Notes: generated by a model not told the origin, from the letters alone. 27,295 nucleotides of DNA from DAOVRL01 sp023128595 (GCA_030628155.1 DAOVRL010000043.1:1-27295), one strand, 5' to 3'. Positions 15,660-23,393 are shown, numbered from the stretch's first letter. Numbers and translations: made by a program.

Positions 15660-16544
15660 ATGTTTCGAATGAATACCAAGACGACGGGTGTCGCCGCCAT
15701 CATCGGGGCCAGCTTGATGTGGGCGTTTGAGCCGATCTTTGCCAAGCTGGCTTACGAAAGCTCGGATTATCTTCAGACCTCAGCCATCCGAGCGATAGGT
15801 GTCGCCGTAACCGCCCTTGTCTATGTTGTCCTGACCAACAAGGGAAATCTCAAGGTTACTCGAAAGCAGCTTTCCGTATTGGTTTACATTGCCTTAGCAG
15901 GCACGATGGTCGCAGATTTATTGTATCTCTTTGCCCTGGAGAAGATTCCGGTAATCAACGCCGTTCTGATCGGTCACATGCAGCCCATATTCGTGGTCCT
16001 GATAGGATATTTCCTCCTTAGGGAAGACAAGCTCACAGGATATGATTACGTTGGTATATGTATCATGATCTCCGCGGGACTGCTTGTGACCACGAAAACA
16101 CCTGCGAACCTGACTGCGATGAAATTAGGCGCCGCCGGCGACCTTTTGGTGTTGCTGGCAACGGTGGCCTGGGCGACAACCGGCATAGCAATGAGGAAAT
16201 ATCTCCGTCAGCTCAACGCCGGCGTGGTCACCTTTTATCGATTCTCGATTGCCTCGATAATCTTCGTGACATATTTGCTGCTCACTTCGACCATAATCCT
16301 TTCCAGCATTTATCAAATCCTGGTGGGCGTAACGGTCGGCGTCGGCACCATACTCTATTACGAAGGATTGAAGCGAATCAAGGCCGCTCAGGTCTCCGCC
16401 CTGGAGCTCTCGACTCCCCTTTTTGCCGCGTTATTGAGTTTTCTGATCCTCCAGGAATTGGTTACAATAATGCAGATATTCGGCATCGTCTTGCTGATTG
16501 TCGGCGTGTATTTCCTCTCGAGGAAAGAAGAGGCATATTTCTGA
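15660..16544 (+). CDS. EamA/DMT-family transporter (second, tandem)
   Basis: A 294-residue protein with about ten membrane helices and two EamA repeats: TTGVAAIIGASLMWAFEPIF at the start, and GDLLVLLATVAWATTGIAMR opening the second half at about residue 160. Repeat ends carry LLREDKLTGYDYVGICIMIS and LILQELVTIMQIFGIVLLI, as is usual for this family. It is clearly a different subfamily from the neighbour upstream. The start is uncertain (15660 or 15669), with no strong ribosome site. It probably shares a transcript with the preceding genes. Substrate unknown. Confidence 0.9.
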   Translation: MFRMNTKTTGVAAIIGASLMWAFEPIFAKLAYESSDYLQTSAIRAIGVAVTALVYVVLTNKGNLKVTRKQLSVLVYIALAGTMVADLLYLFALEKIPVINAVLIGHMQPIFVVLIGYFLLREDKLTGYDYVGICIMISAGLLVTTKTPANLTAMKLGAAGDLLVLLATVAWATTGIAMRKYLRQLNAGVVTFYRFSIASIIFVTYLLLTSTIILSSIYQILVGVTVGVGTILYYEGLKRIKAAQVSALELSTPLFAALLSFLILQELVTIMQIFGIVLLIVGVYFLSRKEEAYF

Positions 16545-16552
16545 CAGAACTT

Positions 16553-16580
16553 TTGCAAAAGTCTTATTCTAAATTATAGT
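16553..16580 (+). promoter_or_regulatory. Promoter of the acetyltransferase gene
   Basis: TTGCAA (16553-16558), 16 bases, TATAGT (16575-16580), about 20 bases before the GNAT start codon. The leader would be very short. The position just after the transporter stop supports independent transcription of the GNAT gene. Confidence 0.5.
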
Positions 16581-16600
16581 CGAATAGCAAGAGACGAACA

Positions 16601-17065
16601 ATGTCACAGGATATACAAGTCAGATTAGCTGAGAGTCGTGATGCGGGTGCAATTGTCAAATTCAACGTCGCGATGGCCCGCGAAACGGAACATAAGGAGC
16701 TTTCACAGCCCGTAGTGACCAGAGGCGTGCAGGCGCTTTTCGACAATCCGCAGCATGGATTCTATGTAGTCGCCGAGACCGCAGACGAAGTTGTAGGCTC
16801 TTTGATGATCACGTACGAATGGAGCGACTGGCGCTGCGGGGTGTTCTGGTGGATCCAGAGCGTCTATGTCAAGCCTGAGTTTCGCCGCCGGGGTGTCTTC
16901 ACAAGACTCCACGAATTCCTAAGAGTTAGGGCCGCACAGGACCCGGACGTCTGCGGGTTTCGCCTCTATTTTGAACAATCCAACAATGCCGCTGCGACCA
17001 CATACAACAAAATCGGCATGACAGAGACCAGCTACAGGCTCTTCGAGCAGGAATTTCAACAGTAG
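16601..17065 (+). CDS. GNAT-family N-acetyltransferase
   Basis: A 154-residue protein, the full length of a single GNAT domain. These enzymes transfer an acetyl group from acetyl-CoA to an amine. Visible elements: N-terminal strand IQVRLAESRDAGAIVKFN, a central strand VVGSLMITYEWSDWR, the motif A region WIQSVYVKPEFRRRGVFTRL with the CoA-binding RRRGVF (an R-x-x-G-x-[GA] variant), and a C-terminal FEQSNNAAATTYNKIGMTET. The length and the ending with YRLFEQEF suggest a small-molecule acetyltransferase. Substrate unknown. A promoter lies close upstream, and a repeat element begins about 110 bp after the stop. Confidence 0.9.
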   Translation: MSQDIQVRLAESRDAGAIVKFNVAMARETEHKELSQPVVTRGVQALFDNPQHGFYVVAETADEVVGSLMITYEWSDWRCGVFWWIQSVYVKPEFRRRGVFTRLHEFLRVRAAQDPDVCGFRLYFEQSNNAAATTYNKIGMTETSYRLFEQEFQQ

Positions 17066-17174
17066 CCGATTACAATCTCGGGGCGTCGCTGCCTCGTTAA
17101 AGGGGCACATCACCGATTTCCGGCCCTCACCTTGGCGACAAACGCCCAAGAATACCGCACAGATGCCGCCGGTG

Positions 17175-17515
17175 GGTGTGGCTAATTTTTCCGGCACTAT
17201 ATAAGCATATTCTTGACAAGAACTTACTTGCTCTTGTCATTGCGAGCGAAGCGAAGCAATCTCTGTCATTCGCAAACGGGAGATTGCCACGGCCACATTC
17301 TGCGGCCTCCTAAGAAAATAGCCGGTTCTTGTAGTCTGAGGATTGAGATTGCCGCAGTCGCTGCGCTCCTTCGCAATGACATATTTGGGCTATTTTCTTC
17401 TGTATGCATCCTGAGAATCCGGTGAGGTGCTCGCAATGACAATAGTGGCCTTGTTACGCTTGTGAATGGGATTTTGACAAGGCTGAAATCCTTTGCCGGA
17501 AAATCCGGCCACACC
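17175..17515. repeat. MITE-like repeat element, copy 1
   Basis: A 341 bp non-coding element with terminal inverted repeats of 22 bp matching at 18 positions: left 17175-17196 begins GGTGTGGC and ends CCGGCA; right 17494-17515 is its inverse, TGCCGG to CCACACC. Inside are a perfect 8 bp stem TGACAAGA (17214-17221) / TCTTGTCA (17232-17239), a REP-like arm GTCATTGCGAGCGAAG at 17236-17263, the sequence GAGATTGCCACGGCC, and CGCAATGAC twice (17372-17380, 17432-17440). The ends and arms match copy 2 at 22995-23221. No ORF or transposase, and no clear target-site duplication. With the flanks, this accounts for the 588 bp between the GNAT gene and the next gene. Confidence 0.75.
17311..17430. repeat. 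Segment nested inside repeat copy 1
   Basis: Copy 1 is 114 bp longer than copy 2. The extra material lies between GGCCTC and CTCGCAATGAC, which are adjacent in copy 2. It begins near a perfect 12 bp inverted repeat, AAGAAAATAGCC (17312-17323) and GGCTATTTTCTT (17388-17399), enclosing its own GAGATTGCCGCAG...CGCAATGAC arm (17345-17380). This reads as a small palindromic unit inserted into a pre-existing element. Confidence 0.55.
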
Positions 17516-17653
17516 CTCTGGTCGTTGGTTTTGGAGTTTTGTTGTCGTCTCGGCGTCAGTTGAGTACGATCGCCGCCCCAAAGCTTAGCGGTGTAATTGA
17601 AAAGAGTTGATCCGGGATATCTCGGCCGATAGTGCGGCGGGGCTGGGGTAGCT

Positions 17654-20188
17654 TTAGGGTGCGGACCAACTGGTTTTGGCGAGCCAATCCTCGGCAAAGA
17701 CGGCGAAGTCGGTGGTATCGACAAACCCGTTCCTATTTACATCGCCGGACAGGTGGCTTGTGTTACCGAGCCAGCTTCGTACCCAGTACAGAAGGTCACG
17801 ATGCTCCACGAGACCATCGTTGGTCAAATCACATCGTATGGCCCAATCATAGGGAGGGATACTTGCGTGAGCGGTGCCGCCATAAGCGCCCATGTTTGTG
17901 CGCAGGTTTTGTCCCCACAGGTTGCCCGGATCGACACTGATCGTGAGTGGCTCGTCGCCCAGCGGAGAGCCGGGATTACCTGCGTCGATGCACTTGCTGG
18001 TTACAATATCCCAGGTCCACAACTTCATACCTTGGTCCCAGCGCCAGCCTCGACTCTTCAGGTGGTAATCACCTTCGACCCAGGTGTCGTCCGTCGTCTC
18101 GGGTGTCCCATGGTCATTCCAATAGCCAGGCCTCACAAAGCAGGGATCGGAACTGATACAGCCCTCACCCGGGCTGCCGCCCTGAACACAACTGTAGGTG
18201 ATGTTACTTACGTCATAGAGCTGGCTGCCGCGATCATAAGCGATATTACTCCATATAATGGAGTTGCTTATCGAGCCGTCGTGGCTGTGAATTCCGCCAC
18301 CACGGATGTGCGCTTTGTTGCCGGTGATGGTGCAATAGGTGATGGTTCCCGTGCTGGCGTAGGCAGCGCCGCCGTATTGGGCTGAGTTGCCGCTGAAGAT
18401 GCAGTTGGTCAGCACTTGGCTGGTGTTTGCGTGGTTGGCGTCCTGTGGTATATTCAGCCTGGATGCGTGTTCGGCCAGCATCTGGTCGGAGTCGCGATAA
18501 TTGCAGAGCCCGCCACCGAAGGAGGCGGAGTTGTTCCTGAAAGTGCAATTTACGAGCCTTGAACTGCCATAACAGTCTGCGAAGCCCGCGCCGGCAAATG
18601 CCGAGTTGGCAATAAAGGTGCAATTAATCAGGTTTGGCTCAGAATCACCATAACTGAAAGAGCCGCCCCCAAGGAAAGCCGAGTTGTTAGTGAAAACGCA
18701 GTTAATAAGTGTCGGGCTGCCGGAGGTGATGAGAATGCCGCCACCACAGCCGGCCAGGGAATTGCCGTCGGCGTTTCCCCGGGTGATAATGAAACCGTCG
18801 AGCACAGCGGTGGAATCCGTGGCGTCGCAGGTCACGACGTGGTAGCTGCACTGTACCGGCGGCGGCTCATAGGACAATACATTGGGGTCGAAAGCATCGC
18901 CGTCACCCTCAACAATTGCGCTGCTGAGGATTGTCTTGTGGGTGTTGGCGTCACGTGCAAGCCATTCACCTCCTGCGGGCGGGAAACCGCCATAGACGTT
19001 GACGCCACCAACGAGTGAGAACGTTGCTTCGCGATCACCGGGAGTCTGGTTTGCTCCGAGGTCCGGCCAGTACGTGCCGGCTGCGACGAATATCTCACTA
19101 TCGGCGACCTGGAGTGCGTCCTGAAGGTGCTTGTATGCATTCTGCCACGACGTGCCATTGTTCATCCCTGAGGAGCTGGCATCAACGTACAGACGTTTGC
19201 GAATCGCCGCCCGGTGGATATCGCGCCGGCTGAATCCACCTTCTCCGTCATCAGACCAAACGACCGTGTTGCCGAAGACGGCGGGGCAATATTGCCAGCC
19301 GGTTTCCGTACAGATTGGAAATTCTTTGGCGCGATCAATCAGGTATCCGTAGATATCCGTTCCCGAGTTATTCGCACCGTTCAAGCTGCGGTAATCACCC
19401 CACACCAGGACGTTATCGAACATATCAAGCCAATCCAAACCACCGGGGACTGAAACATATCTACAGTCGTCGGTAGCCCAATCGTAGATGCCGATGCTCG
19501 AAGGCTTTGTCGGACTGAGCACATTTTCGTAGGCAATGGTGCCGGCGTAAATTGTCGCATCTCTTTGGTAGCTTGGCCCGGTAGCTATCGGGCGCTCAGT
19601 GCCCTCATCCAGATCGTAAGCATACACATCCCAGTTGCCGTTGCGATAGTCACCCCAAACAACGACGTTGTCGAAGACAGCGGGTTTCCACTTATTGCCG
19701 GGTGCATCTGATATGCAGAAGGCTTCTTCCTCTATGATGGAATAGGCCCAGATTTCGGGCCAGGAAGGATATCCGCCTGTTCTCCAGACCACCGTATCTG
19801 CGTGTATTGCGGGGTCTATCTGGTTGCCTGCGGCGACGTACGGCAGCCGCTCTTCTACGCGGGTTTCGAGGTCGAGGTTGTAGCTGTAGATGTGGTAATC
19901 ACCCTCACGGGCATCCTGCCAGACGACGAATTCTCTGTAAATGCTGGGATTGAGGGCCTTACCTGAATCGCTTATTCGAATTTCCTCTCCTGATGAGAGG
20001 TTCTTTGCGTAAATGTCATAGCTACCGGTGCGATTGTCGTGCCAAACCACCCAGTCGAGCCAAACGTCAGGCTTGCCCTGGTGGTTCGCTTCCGTGCAGA
20101 CAGGAGGCTGCGGCAGAACACCCAGGGTGGTCAAAGGCCAGCACAAGATGAGAAACTCAATAGCCGCAGCCCACAATAGTCTTTTCAT
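17654..20188 (-). CDS. Secreted propeller / beta-helix / dockerin-like protein
   Basis: About 844 residues from the ATG at 20188 (MKRLLWAAAIEFLILCW, signal peptide); a TTG at 20206 is an alternative and neither has a clear ribosome site. Residues about 35-325 contain repeated TolB/PD40-like propeller blades (VVWQDAREGDYHIYSYNLD, VVWGDYRNGNWDVYAYDLDE). Residues about 330-400 carry a YVDASSSGMNNGTSWQNAYK then LQDAL block common at the start of planctomycete parallel beta-helix proteins. About 400-690 is a beta-helix with Asn-rich turns (TLINCVFTNNSAFLGGGSF, NLINCTFIANSAFAGAGF). The end has two dockerin-like repeats (CDLTNDGLVEHRDLLYWVRS, GDVNRNGFVDTTDFAVFAED). Likely extracellular and carbohydrate- or surface-related. 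No catalytic residues were identified. Confidence 0.82.
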   Translation of the reverse strand: MKRLLWAAAIEFLILCWPLTTLGVLPQPPVCTEANHQGKPDVWLDWVVWHDNRTGSYDIYAKNLSSGEEIRISDSGKALNPSIYREFVVWQDAREGDYHIYSYNLDLETRVEERLPYVAAGNQIDPAIHADTVVWRTGGYPSWPEIWAYSIIEEEAFCISDAPGNKWKPAVFDNVVVWGDYRNGNWDVYAYDLDEGTERPIATGPSYQRDATIYAGTIAYENVLSPTKPSSIGIYDWATDDCRYVSVPGGLDWLDMFDNVLVWGDYRSLNGANNSGTDIYGYLIDRAKEFPICTETGWQYCPAVFGNTVVWSDDGEGGFSRRDIHRAAIRKRLYVDASSSGMNNGTSWQNAYKHLQDALQVADSEIFVAAGTYWPDLGANQTPGDREATFSLVGGVNVYGGFPPAGGEWLARDANTHKTILSSAIVEGDGDAFDPNVLSYEPPPVQCSYHVVTCDATDSTAVLDGFIITRGNADGNSLAGCGGGILITSGSPTLINCVFTNNSAFLGGGSFSYGDSEPNLINCTFIANSAFAGAGFADCYGSSRLVNCTFRNNSASFGGGLCNYRDSDQMLAEHASRLNIPQDANHANTSQVLTNCIFSGNSAQYGGAAYASTGTITYCTITGNKAHIRGGGIHSHDGSISNSIIWSNIAYDRGSQLYDVSNITYSCVQGGSPGEGCISSDPCFVRPGYWNDHGTPETTDDTWVEGDYHLKSRGWRWDQGMKLWTWDIVTSKCIDAGNPGSPLGDEPLTISVDPGNLWGQNLRTNMGAYGGTAHASIPPYDWAIRCDLTNDGLVEHRDLLYWVRSWLGNTSHLSGDVNRNGFVDTTDFAVFAEDWLAKTSWSAP

Positions 20189-20313
20189 AATTAAGTCTTG
20201 TTCCAAGAGCGATCAAGGTTTTCCGGGTGGCCGGGTCAGGATGAGTGCTTAAACGATGGCAGTTGTGAATTCCATCGGGATACGCTAAGCCGCGCGGGTA
20301 AGGCGCCGCATAC

Positions 20314-20326
20314 GTGATTATATCAC
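20314..20326 (-). promoter_or_regulatory. Possible extended -10 promoter within a dyad
   Basis: On the minus strand TGATATAAT, an extended -10 (TG-n-TATAAT), lies inside the dyad GTGAT-ATA-ATCAC. No good -35 is seen. It would give a leader of about 120 bases before the start at 20188. The symmetric sequence could also bind a regulator. Confidence 0.35.
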
Positions 20327-21013
20327 CACTGACCTGTGTTGCTCCGGAAGAATCGCCACGGCCCAATTCAACTCAAGAGGGCGGGCGTACAGTTTACCGA
20401 GATCGACGCAGCCGCAGTTGAGTTCAAGCCGACAGCCAATATACAGACAAGAAACATGTTCAGTTAATCGTGGTAGTGTTTGCGGTGTGAAATGTTACCT
20501 CAAAATGAGCCTTTCACATCACCACTCTGCGAATACTGTAGCAGGCCGGGAGGATATGTCAAGGAAATTATCGAGGTTTTTCAGGGATATTCTGAAGATA
20601 ACGCCGTAGGACCCCATATCCGACTTTTGAGACGCCAGACGGCTCATTTACAACGTCGGCGTCAATGACCATAGTGCGTACGGCCTGATTGCACGCAGCA
20701 GAGCAGTCCACAACCCGGAGCGCCTCCGCATTTACCCATTTGCCGCCTGCATCCAGAACGTCCGAATAAAGGCCCCTGTAAGGAAAATTGCTGTTGAGTT
20801 TCAAGGGAATTCCTGGCATTTCCCAGCATTTTTCGCATAAGAAGGCGGGTTTTCGAAAAACCCCGTAGTCGCCAGGATAGACGCAGCACCGTTTCGTCCG
20901 ATAGAGCGAACGGAACTTTGTTTGTATTGAGGAGTACTTGGAAAGAACTGCACGGATGGCGGGTATTCCTTTTGGACAATAAGTCGGCGCTTGAGCCTTG
21001 GCTGCGAAAGGGC
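20327..21013. other. Intergenic region with no well-supported gene
   Basis: About 690 bp between the propeller/beta-helix gene and the YkgJ gene. It contains an inverted repeat AACTCAA (20370-20376) / TTGAGTT (20418-20424) and one weakly coding-like minus-strand ORF described separately. No RNA gene or strong promoter was seen. Confidence 0.4.
20568..20819 (-). CDS. Doubtful small ORF or gene remnant
   Basis: An 83-codon minus-strand frame with fairly natural composition (YRGLYSDVLDAGGKWVNAEA, NQAVRTMVIDADVV). The frame stays open further upstream without an ATG, reading PGDYGVFRKPAFLCEKCWEM, which includes a CxxC. There is no ribosome site and no recognised family. It may be a decayed gene or a chance ORF. 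Confidence 0.2.
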   Translation of the reverse strand: MPGIPLKLNSNFPYRGLYSDVLDAGGKWVNAEALRVVDCSAACNQAVRTMVIDADVVNEPSGVSKVGYGVLRRYLQNIPEKPR

Positions 21014-21871
21014 ATGCGAGTTATGACTGAGGATTCGGCCATAACGGTGTTTGACGAATCCGAGCCGGTCTGGAATAGCTGTGCCGGCGACGGACAGATT
21101 ATCAGGCGTGAGCTGGATATTTTCGGCGAGTCGGTGGATTTGCTCATTTGCGTTGAAAACAAGCAGGCAACGCTGGCGGATATTGTGCCGTTGGCGCGCG
21201 CGGTCTCGACAAAGATCACCGACAAGGTCACTAAAATGGTGCTCGTCGACGGTGGCCATATTCCCTGCCGCAAGGGCTGCTCGGCTTGCTGCTATTATCT
21301 GGTGTCTCTGGCGGTCCCGGAAGTATTTCGTCTAAGACAGGATACGTTGGCGATGCCTCAGATGCGTCGTCTGTCGGCCGAGCGGGCCTGTCTTTCGGCG
21401 GCACAGCGCATTTTGGGACAGCAGCCTCCGGACTTGTTCGCAGAGGCGGCGAGGGCCGGAACGGCCGACAGCGCCGCCGAGCTGCTGAACGCTGCGTCAA
21501 AGTGGTATGCAGATTTCAAGCTACCCTGTCCTTTTCTCTGCAAGGGCATTTGTACTATTTATGAGCAAAGACCCATGGTCTGCCGGGACCACTCTGTGAC
21601 CGGTGGTTCCGTGGCCTGTGGCGGCGGGGCCGGCGAGGCCCAGAGAATCTACATTCCGGCCAGAATGTCCGAGGTCCTGGGCCGGCTGGCGAGTGAGCTT
21701 GAAGGTACGAGCGTCGAAGCGCTCATTATGCCGTTTGCGCTGATTTGGGCCGATGAAAACCAGCGGCGCCGGCGGCGCAGATGGCCTGCCCTGATGATGG
21801 TCGAGCGATTCGTAGAAATTGTACAACAGGAGATATCGAAGAGCCCTGCGCAAGTTGTCGCTTCGGCTTGA
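21014..21871 (+). CDS. YkgJ-family cysteine cluster protein
   Basis: About 285 residues from the ATG at 21014. Other possible starts are ATG 21023 or an upstream TTG at 20918; none has a decisive ribosome site, though AAAGG lies just upstream. The defining feature is the Cys cluster CRKGCSACCYY in the middle and CPFLCKGICTIYEQRPMVC later, ending RDH, the pattern of the YkgJ (UPF0153) family thought to bind zinc or an iron-sulfur cluster. A leading domain begins ITVFDESEPVWNSC. The C-terminus is Arg-rich then helical. Its biochemical role is not known for this family. It ends 15 bp from the convergent lexA gene. Confidence 0.8.
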   Translation: MRVMTEDSAITVFDESEPVWNSCAGDGQIIRRELDIFGESVDLLICVENKQATLADIVPLARAVSTKITDKVTKMVLVDGGHIPCRKGCSACCYYLVSLAVPEVFRLRQDTLAMPQMRRLSAERACLSAAQRILGQQPPDLFAEAARAGTADSAAELLNAASKWYADFKLPCPFLCKGICTIYEQRPMVCRDHSVTGGSVACGGGAGEAQRIYIPARMSEVLGRLASELEGTSVEALIMPFALIWADENQRRRRRRWPALMMVERFVEIVQQEISKSPAQVVASA

Positions 21872-21886
21872 GCCTTAATGTGCTGT

Positions 21887-22549
21887 TCAAAGCTTCCGCA
21901 CTAATCCCACGACGACAGCCTCGATTCGGCAGTTGTCCGAATAGATAGGCCCATAATCGTCGTTGGCCGGTTCCAATCGGATGCGAGAATTTTCTTTGTG
22001 GAACCTTTTTAGCGTTGCGTTTTCATTATCGACTATGGCGATGACCAATTGACCCTGCTCTGCTGTGGACCTTCGGTGACAAACCACGTAGTCACCGTCG
22101 CGGATATCGTCACCGATCATACTGTCGCCTCTCACTTCAAGAGCAAACGTCTCATCGTCGATGGCGAAATACGACTCTAAAGACAAGGGTTCGGCGTTTT
22201 CAACGGCTTCTATCGGATGGCCGGCAGCTACGATGCCCACAAGCGGTATGGCCGCTGGGCGAGCGGTTGGGTCTGCCGGACAGCCATCCTCGATCCCGCT
22301 AAGCAGTTCTTGCGCTCTTGAAGTGAGTTTCAAAGAGCGAGCCTTGCCCGGGCACGCCAGGAGCAGGTCTTTTCTTCGCAGTTGGCCGATATGCTCGAAT
22401 ACGGTGCTTCGGCTTATGCCTAATTCGTTCGCCAGTTCCGCTATCGTTGGGCAATAGCATCGGCTCACCTGAAAAGAGGCTATCGCTCTTAATAATTGTA
22501 GCTGGCGGGGCGTCAGGTGGTTTTCGGTTGCCGGTGTCCTTAACTGCAT
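21887..22549 (-). CDS. lexA: LexA repressor, self-cleaving SOS regulator
   Basis: A 220-residue LexA. The N-terminal winged helix-turn-helix spans about 10-75 (LTPRQLQLLRAI, PTIAELANELGISRSTVFEH) and the C-terminal S24 peptidase-like domain about 100-220. The self-cleavage bond is A109-G110 in VGIVAAGHP. Catalytic Ser is S143 in GDSMIGDDIRDGDYV and catalytic Lys is K181 in ATLKRF. RecA-stimulated cleavage relieving repression of DNA-repair genes is the known role. The ATG at 22549 has a perfect AAGGAGG nine bases upstream, so the TTG at 22555 is rejected. The start lies inside a longer upstream ORF in another frame. The recognition helix GISRSTVFEHIGQLRRK differs from E. coli LexA, so its operator may differ. 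Confidence 0.95.
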   Translation of the reverse strand: MQLRTPATENHLTPRQLQLLRAIASFQVSRCYCPTIAELANELGISRSTVFEHIGQLRRKDLLLACPGKARSLKLTSRAQELLSGIEDGCPADPTARPAAIPLVGIVAAGHPIEAVENAEPLSLESYFAIDDETFALEVRGDSMIGDDIRDGDYVVCHRRSTAEQGQLVIAIVDNENATLKRFHKENSRIRLEPANDDYGPIYSDNCRIEAVVVGLVRKL

Positions 22550-22847
22550 TTTCAAATTCCTCCTTGCTCCGGAGAATGCGGGGGTCTTCGTGATGGGCGG
22601 CCGAGACCTGGCTTAACGTGCCGCCAGGCTTGGGAGCGGGCGGCGCGGCTATCAGTCGGGCCAATTTGTTCAGCAAGTGCGCCAGACTGCTGTGGCAATG
22701 CTGCGAATGTTCCGCGGGTTCGGCCGGCCAGAACGAAACGAATTCCCCGCCGGGCCCGAATTTGCACACCGGCTCGAGCTGCTTGTCTCTATCGCCGTTC
22801 ATTTCTCTTCCAGTTCCAAACCTTATAAATCTGTCGTTTGCATCCAT
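22299..22847 (-). CDS. Hypothetical ORF overlapping the lexA 5' region
   Basis: A 182-codon frame from ATG 22847 (or ATG 22802, preceded by GGAAGAG), upstream of lexA. The first hundred residues look protein-like (LEPVCKFGPGGEFVSFWPAE, SLAHLLNKLARLIAAPPAPK). From 22549 onward it runs 251 bases inside lexA in another frame and becomes Lys/Arg/Pro-rich, as shadow frames do. Either a real gene with an unusually long overlap, a gene that lost its own stop by frameshift, or a chance ORF. No family recognised. Confidence 0.3.
   Translation of the reverse strand: MDANDRFIRFGTGREMNGDRDKQLEPVCKFGPGGEFVSFWPAEPAEHSQHCHSSLAHLLNKLARLIAAPPAPKPGGTLSQVSAAHHEDPRILRSKEEFENAVKDTGNRKPPDAPPATIIKSDSLFSGEPMLLPNDSGTGERIRHKPKHRIRAYRPTAKKRPAPGVPGQGSLFETHFKSARTA
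22559..22565 (-). promoter_or_regulatory. Perfect Shine-Dalgarno site of lexA
   Basis: AAGGAGG on the minus strand, nine bases before the lexA ATG at 22549. It fixes the start and lies within the coding frame of the overlapping upstream ORF. Confidence 0.8.
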
Positions 22848-22994
22848 AGGCAAATCTCTATATCGGCAAACAGAACCGGAGAACCCAAACAAAAACCGAA
22901 CAAAAAATGGGCCGCTTGTATCTTTTTTTCAGTCGTTCGCTCATCTGCCTGGCAGCGTTGATAATATGGGACGATATCGAGCCCGGCGAAGCGG

Positions 22995-23221
22995 GGTGTG
23001 GCTAATTTTCCTGGCACACTGTGAGACTCTTTCTGACAAAGGATTCCACACTGCGTCATTGCGAAGGAGCCGTAGGCGACTGCGGCAATCTCAAACCACT
23101 CCAAAGCGGGAGATTGCCACGGCCCCAAGGGGGCCTCGCAATGACGATAGCGGCTGTGCTGCGCCTCGTGAACGAGTATTGACGAGCGTCCCAATCACTT
23201 GCCGGAAGACCCGCCCACACC
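22995..23221. repeat. MITE-like repeat element, copy 2
   Basis: A 227 bp element related to 17175-17515. Left end 22995-23016 begins GGTGTGGCTAATTTTCC; right end 23200-23221 reads TGCCGGAAGACC to CCCACACC. Inside, GTCATTGCGAAGGAGC (from 23055) to GGCAATCTC pairs with GAGATTGCCACGGCC to CGCAATGAC (ending 23145), giving a long imperfect hairpin. The right arm GACGATAGCGGC... aligns with GACAATAGTGGC... of copy 1. No coding capacity, and no clear target duplication. It fills most of the gap between lexA's upstream ORF and the next plus-strand gene. Confidence 0.72.
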
Positions 23222-23249
23222 CGCGAGGCGCGCCGGCTACAACGGGAGG

Positions 23250-23278
23250 TTGAAAATATCGGCGAAGTATGCTATATT
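23250..23278 (+). promoter_or_regulatory. Sigma70-type promoter
   Basis: TTGAAA (23250-23255), 17 bases, TATATT (23273-23278), just beyond the right end of repeat copy 2 and about 115 bases before the small secreted protein start at 23394. Likely drives the 23394-25678 gene pair. Confidence 0.6.
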
Positions 23279-23393
23279 TATTGCACGTGGTTTGAGGCTA
23301 TATACGAAAATGAATAGTCTCGGTTGTAGTCGCTTAGCGTGCATACAGCCGGCTCGTGGGGCGAAACCACATTTGGCTGGAAGGGTAGTCCGG

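Noticed and set aside
17213..17425. Small ORFs inside the repeat element
   Set aside because: They read through palindromic repeat sequence and would give repeat-derived peptides; no ribosome sites.
17175..17515. CRISPR array or tRNA in the repeat region
   Set aside because: The repeats are inverted and irregular with no regular spacers, and no cloverleaf could be drawn.
20662..21273. Long minus-strand ORFs opposite the YkgJ gene
   Set aside because: They overlap the well-supported Cys-cluster protein on the other strand and show no domain.
22552..22767. A 71-codon Arg-rich minus-strand ORF ending at lexA
   Set aside because: Its composition is that of a shadow frame, and it competes with a more natural frame in the same place.
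23199..23393. N-terminal extension of the small secreted protein
   Set aside because: It begins inside the repeat element and lacks a signal or ribosome site.
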